Shown: positions 1 to 7,464, counted from the first letter of the stretch. The stretch is DNA of 15,328 nt from an uncultured Ruminococcus sp. (GCA_937901485.1 CALGTT010000420.1:1-15328); one strand, 5' to 3'. Notes: generated from the letters alone by a model not told the origin. Program-made: numbers and translations.

Positions 1-55
1 AGATCGTATGCAGATCGGCAGAAAGAACTTTTTTGAGAACGAAATGTTCAGTGAA
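1..55 (+). repeat. 55-bp direct repeat, copy 1 (identical to 8106-8160)
   Basis: Every base from 1 to 55 matches 8106-8160 in the same orientation. Similarity is lost from base 56 on, where only short matches around the Val-Cys codons remain. The copy lies in the coding sequence of the permease. Because the match begins exactly at the window edge, its true left extent cannot be seen. Confidence 0.95.
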
Positions 56-967
56 AACGTCTGTGGACTCCAGATGTCCAGCCACCAATTGAATGAGCCT
101 GTCTCGTTTTCCATTCCTGTGATCTCTGATTCTGATTATATGGTATACCGTTACCTCTCCAACAGCGAAAAAGCAGCAGTCAGAGGTGTGTATGGAACAT
201 CGGATGTATTTGACTTTTCTTCCCTTATTTCAGATGGAAGGTTCTTTCGTGCTGATGATTATGCGAACGGAACAATGACTGCTGTGGTTGGTACTGCGAT
301 TCTTCCGGAAACAGTGGAACATGATGGGAAACGATTTTATCTGTATGATAATGCGGAATATGAGGTCATTGGTATATTTGGTGAACAAGGAAATATCGCA
401 GATCGTGCAGCATTTCTGAATCTGACCGCATTGGATGCCAACATCAGTCAGACAGGTGGAATCTACTATGTGGACGCAAAGGAACGTAATACCGTGAACG
501 CTGTGATTGCACAAATGAAATCGAATATTGCAAATCGTTTCACGGTAACAGAAATTGCATTTGAACTGATGACTTCACGGGAGCTTGGCAGATATTTCAC
601 GACACTCTTCGTATTCTGCAATATCTCAGCGATTCTTTGTCTTGTCATCACTACGATATTTCTGATTGCCGGGCAGCGTTACACCATTGCAGTCAAAAAG
701 CTCTGTGGAATGACGAAACGGGATTTGTTCTTCTATTATGGGAAAATCATGGCACTCATTACGATTGCAGCGATCCTTCTCATTGTTATTGCAATGCAGC
801 TGTTGACAGCTTTTGTTCCAATTTCGGTATTCCGTGAAAGCGGTATCAATGGCTGGCATTATCTGATGATGGGATTGGTTCTCATGGCGATCGGTTTATG
901 CAATACCTATTACATTACCCGTTTGAGCAGCACTGTCGATATCAGCAGTGTGCTGAAGGGTATATGA
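1..967 (+). CDS. ABC transporter permease, FtsX/MacB type (5' end cut by window edge)
   Basis: Membrane subunit of an ABC transporter, most likely paired with the permease at 1160 and the ATPase at 2511. The first ATG in the window (position 8) is probably not the start: the codons before it are open, and the copy at 8029-8160 shows that the intact gene should begin 28 codons earlier with a hydrophobic N-terminal helix, giving about 347 residues. The visible part has a roughly 190-residue extracytoplasmic domain followed by three hydrophobic segments (about residues 197-220, 245-270 and 283-305 counted from position 8), which is the 1+3 helix plan of MacB/FtsX permeases. It ends TGA at 965-967, directly against the inverted-repeat element. 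The fold assignment rests on topology and neighbours; the substrate is unknown. Confidence 0.8.
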   Translation, partial: DRMQIGRKNFFENEMFSENVCGLQMSSHQLNEPVSFSIPVISDSDYMVYRYLSNSEKAAVRGVYGTSDVFDFSSLISDGRFFRADDYANGTMTAVVGTAILPETVEHDGKRFYLYDNAEYEVIGIFGEQGNIADRAAFLNLTALDANISQTGGIYYVDAKERNTVNAVIAQMKSNIANRFTVTEIAFELMTSRELGRYFTTLFVFCNISAILCLVITTIFLIAGQRYTIAVKKLCGMTKRDLFFYYGKIMALITIAAILLIVIAMQLLTAFVPISVFRESGINGWHYLMMGLVLMAIGLCNTYYITRLSSTVDISSVLKGI

Positions 968-1140
968 GGCAACACCGCACAAAGACCGCCTGACGGCTCA
1001 GCACGTCATCTGTTTGCATCTTTTCCGGCATCTTGCCCAATTCCTCTTAGCAATACATACAGTATTGCGTCATCGTCATTGAACAATCTGCCGAAAAATT
1101 TGCTGCACATCTGACGCACTGTCCTTTGTGCGGTGTTGCC
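968..1140. mobile_element. 173-bp MITE-like element with 17-bp perfect terminal inverted repeats
   Basis: The left end GGCAACACCGCACAAAG (968-984) and the right end CTTTGTGCGGTGTTGCC (1124-1140) are perfect reverse complements. The interior has no convincing gene, only a partly open minus-strand frame that runs through it. The element starts right after the TGA of the upstream permease and ends just before the ribosome-binding site of the next one. Removing it would leave the usual short operon gap of about 20 bases. No clear target duplication is visible (flanks ATATGA and ATAAAC). A non-autonomous transposon is the best reading; a stable long-range hairpin that affects the operon mRNA is an alternative or additional role. 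Confidence 0.7.
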
Positions 1141-1159
1141 ATAAACGGAGGTGTCAAAT

Positions 1160-2500
1160 ATGTTGGAACTGATCATGCAGGAGATTCGCAATCTATTTCG
1201 GGAACACAAGCTGATTTTTACACTTTCTGTTCTGGCGTTTACCTGTGCCTGTGTCGGAATCAATGCAAGTCTGACGTGCAGCATACAGGAGGCGGCGGAA
1301 AGTACAGCAGCAGAGAATACTTATGGAGAGAAAGCGGCATTCAAAATTACAATGGATGGTGACAGCGACAGCTTCAATCGGGTATTTGGAAATCAGAATG
1401 CAGGAAACGTCAAAGCTTTGTTTGAGGCATTGAACGCGGATGATTCCTTTACGTTTCGCTATACAAAAGAGAATCTAATTGATTTTTTTGACCCTAATGA
1501 TCCGGAATACAATACAGAAGATTTTCCGGCATACAAGGAAGAATTCCGTGTTGGTTATGAAACAGGTACAATGATTGATTACGATGACTATCTCGCACTC
1601 AAGGCATTTTATGCAGACCGGCTGTTTTGCAGTGAATTCGGTGTTTCCATTGAGGAGGGACGTGCATTTACACCGGAGGATTTCATTGTGTCATCGCCGG
1701 AGCAAATCGTGCTGCCGGCTCTTCTAGGCAATGATTATCGTGAATTGTATGAAGTGGGCGACAGGATTGAAAATGCACACCTGGGGACGATTCAGACAGT
1801 TACGATGGAGGTGATTGGTTTTTTCAGCGAGGGAAGCTATTTCTATGATAACAATACCATGAAGCAGATTCTTGACAGATACATGGTAATTCCTGCTGTA
1901 GAAACAAGCTACAATGGATTGCAGGCAGATGGATACTATGACGATTTTACACACGCATCCTATGATTCATTTAAGATTGAGAATACCCGTATCCTGTGTG
2001 AACAGTCGGAATATCAGAATGTGAAAGCCAAAATCATGAAGCTATTCCGTGAAATGGGATTTTCAGAGCTGTATCTGTTTGAGGAGAGTGAGGGATATGA
2101 GGATTATCTCCGGCACGCACATGAGGATACTGTGGCAAGTACGATGATTACAGTGTTTATTGTGCTGATGATCGTCATTATGATATGTATACAGTCGTAC
2201 TACCGCATTTTACAGAACCAGAAAAAATACTGTATTCTGATGCTGAACGGCATCACGACAGGGCAGATCTTTGTTCTGATTGTTGCCCCAACATTCTTGA
2301 TGTTTGTGTTGTCAGCGATACTCTTCTTTATCATGAAATACGCATTAAGAAACAGCGTCTGGTTCGATTTTGGATTAAGCCAGTATTCTCTTTTAGTCAT
2401 TCTGACAATCGAAGGAATTCTCCTGGCAATGATCGGATGTTTTGGTGTATGTAAAATTCGCAGACTGCACATCAGTACAGTACTGCGGGAACACGAATAG
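1160..2500 (+). CDS. ABC transporter permease, FtsX/MacB type (second subunit)
   Basis: Second membrane subunit of the ABC transporter, 446 residues. I chose the ATG at 1160 over the in-frame GTG at 1151 because the GTG lies within the Shine-Dalgarno sequence GGAGGTG (1147-1153), which is well spaced from the ATG. The layout is one N-terminal transmembrane helix (about 18-38), a large extracytoplasmic domain of about 285 residues, then three helices (about 327-347, 369-394, 411-432) and a short basic cytoplasmic end. This matches MacB/FtsX-like permeases that pass conformational change across the membrane. The extracytoplasmic part is acidic and rich in Tyr and Asp. The ATPase gene follows after 10 bases, so the two are surely co-transcribed. 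The substrate cannot be read from the sequence. Confidence 0.85.
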   Translation: MLELIMQEIRNLFREHKLIFTLSVLAFTCACVGINASLTCSIQEAAESTAAENTYGEKAAFKITMDGDSDSFNRVFGNQNAGNVKALFEALNADDSFTFRYTKENLIDFFDPNDPEYNTEDFPAYKEEFRVGYETGTMIDYDDYLALKAFYADRLFCSEFGVSIEEGRAFTPEDFIVSSPEQIVLPALLGNDYRELYEVGDRIENAHLGTIQTVTMEVIGFFSEGSYFYDNNTMKQILDRYMVIPAVETSYNGLQADGYYDDFTHASYDSFKIENTRILCEQSEYQNVKAKIMKLFREMGFSELYLFEESEGYEDYLRHAHEDTVASTMITVFIVLMIVIMICIQSYYRILQNQKKYCILMLNGITTGQIFVLIVAPTFLMFVLSAILFFIMKYALRNSVWFDFGLSQYSLLVILTIEGILLAMIGCFGVCKIRRLHISTVLREHE

Positions 2501-2510
2501 GAGGTATCAC

Positions 2511-3179
2511 ATGGAATTGATCAATCTGCACTATATTTCGAAGTATTATGGTGCAAAGAAGAATATTCCTGCCGTCAGAAGCTTTGATATGACAATCCGG
2601 CAAGGAGAAATGCTTGCAATTATGGGGCGTTCCGGCTCTGGTAAATCGACAGTACTGAATATCATCGCCGGCATTGACAAGCCCAGCGGAGGAACATATC
2701 TGTTTGAGGGAAAGGATATGACAAAGGTGGCAGGGGATCATATGACGCACTTTCGTCGGGAAAACATTGGCGTTGTATTCCAGCATTTTGCGCTGGTGGA
2801 TGATTATACTGTTTACAATAATATTGCGATCCCGCTGAAGCTGCAAAAGCTGTCAAAATCCGAAATTGACAAAAGAGTGCGGGACATGGCGGAGAAACTT
2901 GGTATCAGTGCTTTGCTCTCAAAATACCCGAAAGAGCTTTCCGGCGGCGAAGCACAGCGAACAGCGATTGCCCGTGCAGTCATTGCGAAACCAAAGCTTA
3001 TTCTTGCCGATGAACCAACCGGTGCGTTGGATGAAGAAAACGGCAGTAAGATCATGCAGGTGTTCCGGAAGCTGCATGATCAGGGAAATACAATTGTCAT
3101 CGTTACGCATGATCCTGGCATTGCTGCAATGTGTGAACGAACCGTCTGGATCAAGGACGGAAAAAATCAAACAACATAA
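2511..3179 (+). CDS. ABC transporter ATP-binding protein (MacB/LolD-type)
   Basis: Cytoplasmic ATPase that powers the two permeases before it; 222 residues, the normal size for the LolD/MacB ATPase class. It has Walker A GRSGSGKST (39-47), Q-loop Gln at 91, signature LSGGEAQR (143-150), Walker B LILADE (163-168) and the H-loop His at 200. The start is the ATG at 2511, preceded by AGGAGG at 2499-2504; the open frame extends further upstream, but only through the end of the permease gene. All catalytic residues are present, so the enzyme should be active. One such ATPase with two different permeases suggests a heterodimeric membrane part with an ATPase homodimer. Confidence 0.95.
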   Translation: MELINLHYISKYYGAKKNIPAVRSFDMTIRQGEMLAIMGRSGSGKSTVLNIIAGIDKPSGGTYLFEGKDMTKVAGDHMTHFRRENIGVVFQHFALVDDYTVYNNIAIPLKLQKLSKSEIDKRVRDMAEKLGISALLSKYPKELSGGEAQRTAIARAVIAKPKLILADEPTGALDEENGSKIMQVFRKLHDQGNTIVIVTHDPGIAAMCERTVWIKDGKNQTT

Positions 3180-3197
3180 AGAAACGAGGTAATAATC

Positions 3198-3437
3198 ATG
3201 AAGAAAACAAGAATGGTACTGGCAATGCTGGCAGGTATGCTGACACTTTGTGCTTTGACTGGGTGCGAATTGCCCGAAAGCAGCGAATCCACTTCAAGTA
3301 CAGAGGGGACAGCTGAAATGGAACAGGCTGATTCGATCACAGAAGAAATCGTCGAAGAAGTGATAGAACAGGTTGTCGTGGATGAGGATGCGGACGGCGA
3401 AGAAAACGGCATCTCACAGGAGATCGTCATTCCGTAA
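3198..3437 (+). CDS. Small acidic lipoprotein
   Basis: A 79-residue secreted lipoprotein candidate. It has a lysine-containing start (MKKTR), a hydrophobic stretch and a lipobox LTGC with the lipidated Cys at residue 23. The mature part is rich in Glu, Asp, Ser and Thr, with a run of alternating acidic and Val/Ile residues. It has no domain I recognise. The gene starts 18 bases after the ATPase stop with GAGGT upstream, so it belongs to the transporter operon. A surface-tethered acidic peptide beside such a transporter could bind a cationic substrate or help the permeases assemble, but this is inference. Confidence 0.75.
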   Translation: MKKTRMVLAMLAGMLTLCALTGCELPESSESTSSTEGTAEMEQADSITEEIVEEVIEQVVVDEDADGEENGISQEIVIP

Positions 3438-3445
3438 CCGATCAC

Positions 3446-3474
3446 TTGCGTTTTGATGCGTATTATGCTATAAT
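3446..3474 (+). promoter_or_regulatory. Promoter of the two-component genes
   Basis: A -35 TTGCGT (3446-3451), a 17-base spacer and a -10 TATAAT (3469-3474), with TGC just before the -10 (extended -10). It lies between the lipoprotein gene and the response regulator, so the regulator and kinase can be transcribed independently of the transporter. The Shine-Dalgarno AAAGGAG follows at 3483-3489. Confidence 0.8.
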
Positions 3475-3499
3475 CATACTATGAAAGGAGTGTGATGCA

Positions 3500-4159
3500 A
3501 TGGAAGGGATCACCATTCTGATCGTGGAGGATGACAGAATTCAGAACGATGTGCTTGCAGGTTTTCTGCGAAAAGAGGGCTATACTGTGATTTCAGCCTA
3601 TGATCTGCAAGAAGCAGAACAGCGATTCGATCCGACGATTGACCTTGTCATTCTCGATGTCATGCTGCCAGATGGCAGCGGACTGGATTTTTTACATAAT
3701 ATCCGTCTGATCAGCAATGTTCCTGTCATCGTTCTGACAGCTTTAGATGACGATTATACCAAACTGAATACCTTTGAACTCAAAGCAGATGAGTATGTAG
3801 ATAAGCCTGTTTCACCATTGGTGATGACCAAACGTGTCAATGCCTTTGTAGAACGCATTTATGGTGCGAAAAGCATCTTCAGAATCGGAGATTATGTTTT
3901 CGATTTCAATAAATATATCGTCACAGATCAGACTGGTACAGAAATCAGTCTGACCAATAAAGAAATGGGTATCATTCGATTTTTGTTTGACAACAATGGC
4001 AATGCGGTGACAAGGGAAGCGATCATCACCAATCTCTGGGGCTGTGATTACGGTGCAGATGATCGTGCCATTGATACACACATCAAGAACATTCGTAAAA
4101 AGCTGGATTCCTCGCTCATTGTGACAGTCAAGGGAATCGGCTATCGTCTGAATATGTGA
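3500..4159 (+). CDS. OmpR/PhoB-family response regulator
   Basis: A 219-residue DNA-binding response regulator that receives phosphate from the kinase encoded next. The receiver domain (about 1-115) has the acidic pocket E10-D11-D12, phospho-acceptor D53 in ILDVMLPDG, switch residue T80 and conserved K102. The C-terminal half (about 125-219) is a winged-helix effector domain with the usual ending (DTHIKNIRKKL, then VKGIGYRL). The kinase gene begins 10 bases after the stop. Its position after the ABC genes makes that operon the probable target, as in other Firmicutes systems where a two-component pair controls an adjacent peptide or antibiotic transporter. No binding site could be defined because the transporter promoter lies outside the window. 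Confidence 0.95.
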   Translation: MEGITILIVEDDRIQNDVLAGFLRKEGYTVISAYDLQEAEQRFDPTIDLVILDVMLPDGSGLDFLHNIRLISNVPVIVLTALDDDYTKLNTFELKADEYVDKPVSPLVMTKRVNAFVERIYGAKSIFRIGDYVFDFNKYIVTDQTGTEISLTNKEMGIIRFLFDNNGNAVTREAIITNLWGCDYGADDRAIDTHIKNIRKKLDSSLIVTVKGIGYRLNM

Positions 4160-4169
4160 GGAATGCAAT

Positions 4170-5570
4170 TTGAAGCGAATCAAAAATAACTTCTTTTTCA
4201 AAACGTTCTGCGTTTCATTGTTGATGCTGCTGCTGATTACAAGTATTGCCTATCTGTTGTTGTACCTGTTCCTTCCTGCATTCTATCGACAATACAAAAT
4301 CAAGGAGTACGATACAAAAGCGGTCTCGTTTATCAGCACTCTTGAACAAGCGGCGGATGAGGCGGAGGAACTTGTCATTCTCGGCGAATTCGCACAGAAT
4401 GATGAGGCGGATGTGACTGTATATCAGGCTGATGGCAGCATTTTCTTTCAAGCAACAGAAAATGTCGGGATGTCCGTGGTACAGGATATGGTATCCGATG
4501 ATGTGATTTCAGAAAATACATTTGAAATCGCTGTGGATGCAGATGAAAATGGCAGGCATGAACGCATCGAATCAGAGTACCAATATACAGTGGGCGGTGT
4601 GACCCGTGATCTGGTCATTGATATTCCGCTGCAGCCATTGAATGAAGCCAAAACAGTGATCATCAACATATACCCGATTGCCGGTTTGCTGTGTGTGTTG
4701 TTCTCGCTTTTCCTTGCAATGCTTTTCTCCAGAAATGTCGTAAAACCCATCCGCAATATCCAGCACACGCTTCGTGATATGACACAGCTGAAATCCGATG
4801 CTTTCATTCAAACAACATCACAGGATGAGCTTGCAGAGATGAGCCATGACATTAACAGTATGTATGAAGAACTTCGCTCAACCATCCTTGATCTGGAACA
4901 GAAAATACAGGATTATTCTGATTCGGAAAACCAGAAAATTGATTTTCTCCGCAATGTTTCTCATGAATTGAAATCACCGCTTGCATCTGCAAATGCGTTG
5001 ATTGAAGGTATTATTTATGAAATTCCGCCTTATTGCAATGAGAAAGAGCGTTATTTGAATGAGTGCCGTGAATTTCTGCAAAAAGCAATGATTCTTACTA
5101 AGGAATCACTCAGCCTGTCTCCAGTGTATAAAGAATCGCCGGAGGCGGTGGATCTGCTTCAGCTGATCACATCGGAATTTCGTCCGTATAAAGTGATATT
5201 GAAATCACGGCAGATACGCTATTCTGTGCAGATTCCGGAAGGAATCACGTTTACCACTTCAAAGAATCTGTTTGCAAAGGCAGTATCGAATGTACTTTCC
5301 AATGCAGCAAACTACACGGATTCCGGCGGTGAGGTAAGGATATTTTATGCAGAAAATTGCCTGTATATCGAAAATACCTGCACGCCTCTTTCTGAAGAAG
5401 AACTGCAAATGGTGATGAAACCGATGTATTCCGGAAAGCATGGAAATCAGCTGTCAAATGGATTGGGGTTGTATATCGTCAAGCAGTCGCTTAATTTACT
5501 GAAACTATCGTTTTCGTTCACTCCTACCGATAGTGGAGATGGAATGCGGTTTGCGATTCGTTTACAATAA
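4170..5570 (+). CDS. Membrane sensor histidine kinase
   Basis: A 466-residue sensor kinase partnered with the regulator at 3500. It starts at TTG (4170), preceded by GAGGAA, next to the regulator's stop. Two transmembrane helices (about 13-35 and 166-187) flank an acidic extracellular sensor region of about 130 residues, so the signal is probably sensed outside the cell. A HAMP linker follows (about 188-240), then the HisKA domain with phospho-acceptor H265 in NVSHELKSP. The ATPase domain has an N-box around NVLSNAANYTD (374-384) and a GLGLYIV box (431-437). The usual DxG box is reduced to IENTC, as in VanS-like kinases. It is intact and complete. Confidence 0.93.
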   Translation: MKRIKNNFFFKTFCVSLLMLLLITSIAYLLLYLFLPAFYRQYKIKEYDTKAVSFISTLEQAADEAEELVILGEFAQNDEADVTVYQADGSIFFQATENVGMSVVQDMVSDDVISENTFEIAVDADENGRHERIESEYQYTVGGVTRDLVIDIPLQPLNEAKTVIINIYPIAGLLCVLFSLFLAMLFSRNVVKPIRNIQHTLRDMTQLKSDAFIQTTSQDELAEMSHDINSMYEELRSTILDLEQKIQDYSDSENQKIDFLRNVSHELKSPLASANALIEGIIYEIPPYCNEKERYLNECREFLQKAMILTKESLSLSPVYKESPEAVDLLQLITSEFRPYKVILKSRQIRYSVQIPEGITFTTSKNLFAKAVSNVLSNAANYTDSGGEVRIFYAENCLYIENTCTPLSEEELQMVMKPMYSGKHGNQLSNGLGLYIVKQSLNLLKLSFSFTPTDSGDGMRFAIRLQ

Positions 5571-5574
5571 AAAA

Positions 5575-5679
5575 ACACCCCACAAGGCACACCGAACATC
5601 ATTCGGTGAGGCGTGTTGATGCCATTTCCGCTGGGCATCGGCAAGCAGACCAAACCAGTCTGCCAGCCTTGTGGGGTGT
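5575..5679 (-). terminator. Structured terminator repeat, copy A (long form with three inner hairpins)
   Basis: A 14-bp outer stem (5575-5588 with 5666-5679) encloses three perfect hairpins: 5590-5596/5602-5608, 5618-5623/5634-5639 and 5645-5650/5658-5663. Read on the minus strand it ends in a T run (5568-5575 region), so it terminates the phage-lysis-like gene that ends at 5686. It lies between convergent genes and may also stop the kinase transcript. The outer stem and the GCAGAC/GTCTGC hairpin recur at 8180 and 13713. Confidence 0.75.
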
Positions 5680-5685
5680 CGCTAT

Positions 5686-6294
5686 TTAGATATCCTTCTT
5701 ATCCACCCAACCAGTCACATACTTGCCGATCGGTGTCCTGCCGCAATAACCAGCCTTCGTTGTAATACGATACCTTCCATTAACCTCCATACCGTCATAC
5801 AGATAGAATGTACCCGTTTTCTTCACACCGGACTTTGCAGTAGAAGAAGCATACAGCACAGCATTCTTCAGCGTCACCTTATCGCCCTTTTTATGAGCCT
5901 TTTCAGCTGTGAACACCGCCGCACCATTCTCATCAAACACAGAATAGCCAGCCTTACAGGACTTCTTCGCATTATCAAGGCTCTTGAACGCACCAGTCTG
6001 CGACTTCGCATCATCCCATGATGTGCGCACACGGTAAATCTGTTCCTCATTGAGATAATACGCCACCTTCGCCTTAAACGCCGCCCAATGCGGCAGGATG
6101 TACAGCGGACACATCTTGTAGGCGTTCCGCATCGTGTTCAGCTCATCAACTGTGCCAGTCTTGCCGTCCTTGATATTCAGCCAATGCGTGTGCCCATTAA
6201 ACTGGTATTCTCCACGATATGAAGCCGGCTGCAGCGTGGCGATGAAGCCGCCGACCAGTCCGGCAACTGTGCAGATGGTTTCTTTCATTTTCAT
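5686..6294 (-). CDS. Chimeric phage-lysis remnant: holin-like start, endolysin-type tail with SH3 domain
   Basis: An intact 202-residue frame that appears to be stitched from prophage lysis genes. Residues 1-21 (METICTV-like start, GLVGGFIA) resemble the first helix of small phage holins. Residues 22-85 are not recognised. Residues 86-130 (YRVRTSWDDAKSQTGAF, then SLDNAKKSC) look like the linker repeat seen in endolysins and lysozymes of ruminococcal prophages. Residues 135-202 look like a bacterial SH3 cell-wall-binding domain. No amidase or muramidase catalytic domain is present, so it probably cannot cut peptidoglycan. AGAAAGGA precedes two possible starts; the second Met (6288) has the better spacing. 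It is followed by structured terminator copy A. The domain calls come from memory of these families. Confidence 0.55.
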   Translation of the reverse strand: MKMKETICTVAGLVGGFIATLQPASYRGEYQFNGHTHWLNIKDGKTGTVDELNTMRNAYKMCPLYILPHWAAFKAKVAYYLNEEQIYRVRTSWDDAKSQTGAFKSLDNAKKSCKAGYSVFDENGAAVFTAEKAHKKGDKVTLKNAVLYASSTAKSGVKKTGTFYLYDGMEVNGRYRITTKAGYCGRTPIGKYVTGWVDKKDI

Positions 6295-6321
6295 CAGTCC
6301 TTTCTAAATGGGTATAAAATG

Positions 6322-6349
6322 ACCGCCTGTGGTGTGAACCACGGGCGGT
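6322..6349 (-). terminator. Hairpin between the membrane gene and the lysis-like gene
   Basis: An 11-bp stem (6322-6332 with 6339-6349, one G-T pair) and a 6-base loop. On the minus strand it is followed by CATTTTATA, a weak T tract. It lies 32 bases after the stop of the membrane gene at 6381, so it is a likely terminator of modest strength. Confidence 0.5.
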
Positions 6350-6380
6350 TGTTGATGGTATTTAGTTGTGAAATCAGAAT

Positions 6381-6830
6381 TTACAATACAAAATTCACTA
6401 CGCCATATATCAAATGACAAATCGTAAAACAGACAGCAGGAACAACAGCTATTATGTTCTTTCTATCAAGTGCAAAAAAGATAAATGCAAGGCAAGGCGA
6501 AAGTGTCAAAATTATTATCACAAGCGAATTAGTAATACCGTTATAGTATAGAATCCAACCTGTAAAATATAGAATAATGCAGATAACAGTAAGTATTATC
6601 AACGGAGAAAAATGTAGTTTATTCTTTTCTTTGTTTATGATAACGCAGAGAAAGCTAACAAATAACACTTGACAAATCGAGCCTATCGTATCAACAAGGG
6701 CAGTTTCCGATTCATTTCGTAAAATGTCATTTGGCGCAGGAACAGCAAACCAAATAAAATTTGGAATCATTACAATCAGAAAAAGCACTAAACCCATAAT
6801 ATCAAAACCAAATCTGTATTTTTTTAGCAA
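6381..6830 (-). CDS. Small multi-pass membrane protein, function unknown
   Basis: About 149 residues with five hydrophobic segments and short polar loops; almost certainly an integral membrane protein. I place the start at the TTG at 6830 because GGAGG (minus strand, 6840-6844) lies eight bases upstream. A start at the earlier in-frame TTG (6848) would put this Shine-Dalgarno inside the gene. The first residues are then a basic LLKKYRFGF stretch before the first helix. A near-consensus promoter lies upstream. The gene is more AT-rich than its neighbours, which suggests separate acquisition. No known family was recognised. Confidence 0.7.
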   Translation of the reverse strand: MLKKYRFGFDIMGLVLFLIVMIPNFIWFAVPAPNDILRNESETALVDTIGSICQVLFVSFLCVIINKEKNKLHFSPLIILTVICIILYFTGWILYYNGITNSLVIIILTLSPCLAFIFFALDRKNIIAVVPAVCFTICHLIYGVVNFVL

Positions 6831-6858
6831 TATACTATCCTCCTGCAAATTCCGATTT

Positions 6859-6873
6859 ACCGACCTGTTCGGT
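6859..6873. promoter_or_regulatory. Possible operator palindrome in the 5' leader of the membrane gene
   Basis: ACCGACCTGTTCGGT, an inverted repeat with 5-base arms around a 5-base centre. It starts about eight bases downstream of the -10 box, where a repressor could block transcription. Short palindromes also arise by chance, so this is a weak call. Confidence 0.3.
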
Positions 6874-6880
6874 TTTCTTT

Positions 6881-6909
6881 ATTATATACTATTTCCTATC
6901 AAAAGTCAA
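6881..6909 (-). promoter_or_regulatory. Strong promoter of the small membrane protein
   Basis: On the minus strand, -35 TTGACT (6904-6909), a 17-base spacer and -10 TATAAT (6881-6886). Both boxes are close to the vegetative consensus. Transcription would start about 40 bases before the TTG start codon. Confidence 0.85.
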
Positions 6910-7226
6910 TACATCACCTTCAGCTCCCTCACAATCGGATGCGAATTATTTGACCTGCCCACCCAGCAGAGGTAATACTCACCAACAGCCGCAGCATCAC
7001 AAGCGTGCCCGAATCCCGAGTCAGGATCCTGTTCGAGGGTGAGTGGTATGCCGACATTGGATACGAAGTCGGCAGTCAGCCCCGTGATGAATGTATCGCA
7101 GTACAGCCACTTGTCTGTGCTTTTGCAATGGCTTGCATGTGCATCACTTATCTGATCGGCGGTATGCTCCTGTTTATGATGGTGTCTATGATCAGCCCTC
7201 TTAGCTCCACATTTGTGAATGTGATT
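6906..7226 (-). pseudogene. Possible C-terminal remnant of an unrecognised gene (no start codon)
   Basis: A 106-codon minus-strand frame bounded by a TAG (7227-7229) and a TGA (6906-6908) with no usable start. Its last ~65 residues (including KWLYCDTFITG, DPDSGFGHACDAAA and VGEYYLCWVGR) look like a real protein end in composition and codon choice. The part above about 7107 is His-rich and is simply the antisense of hydrophobic plus-strand codons. I read it as a truncated gene tail whose stop overlaps the -35 box of the next gene. It conflicts with the plus-strand frame starting at 7005; at most one is real over 7005-7107. Confidence 0.3.
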
Positions 7227-7310
7227 CTATGCCTCGCAGGCGGTATCCTGTTTGCTGCCTCGCTTGGTGCAGTCAGCAAAGTGATTTTGCAGAAAACAAG
7301 TCTGGTATAA
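7005..7310 (+). CDS. Possible small membrane protein or fragment
   Basis: A 101-residue frame beginning at GTG with no visible ribosome-binding site. Residues about 36-60 and 70-93 are strongly hydrophobic, giving two probable transmembrane helices; this part is the believable one. The first ~34 residues overlap a minus-strand frame that looks at least as protein-like, so the N-terminus may be fortuitous and the helices may be the surviving end of a larger gene. A hairpin follows six bases after the stop. No family was recognised. Confidence 0.35.
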   Translation: MPESRVRILFEGEWYADIGYEVGSQPRDECIAVQPLVCAFAMACMCITYLIGGMLLFMMVSMISPLSSTFVNVILCLAGGILFAASLGAVSKVILQKTSLV

Positions 7311-7315
7311 AAGTC

Positions 7316-7343
7316 AAGGCAACGCTGATTAGGGCGTTGCCTT
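7316..7343. terminator. Hairpin after the small membrane frame
   Basis: A perfect 10-bp stem AAGGCAACGC (7316-7325) with GCGTTGCCTT (7334-7343) and an 8-base loop. The plus side lacks a T run; the minus side has GACTTTTA. It is a clear hairpin but an uncertain terminator. The sequence to 7464 holds nothing else I can support. Confidence 0.45.
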
Positions 7344-7464
7344 ATCCTTTGAAATCAACACGTTTCAATGTGTTTGTTGTTCCATTTTGAATTGTACTTT
7401 GCTAAAAAATAATCATATCATTCTGCAAAAGCAATCGAACGTAAACAAAACTTTAACATTTGTA

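Noticed and set aside
1006..1284. A minus-strand frame across the inverted-repeat element
   Set aside because: It runs from the second permease gene into the element; no family similarity, and the element is far too short to hold a transposase.
2442..2510. Longer N-terminus for the ATPase
   Set aside because: These codons overlap the end of the permease gene and carry no conserved ATPase sequence; AGGAGG precedes the ATG at 2511.
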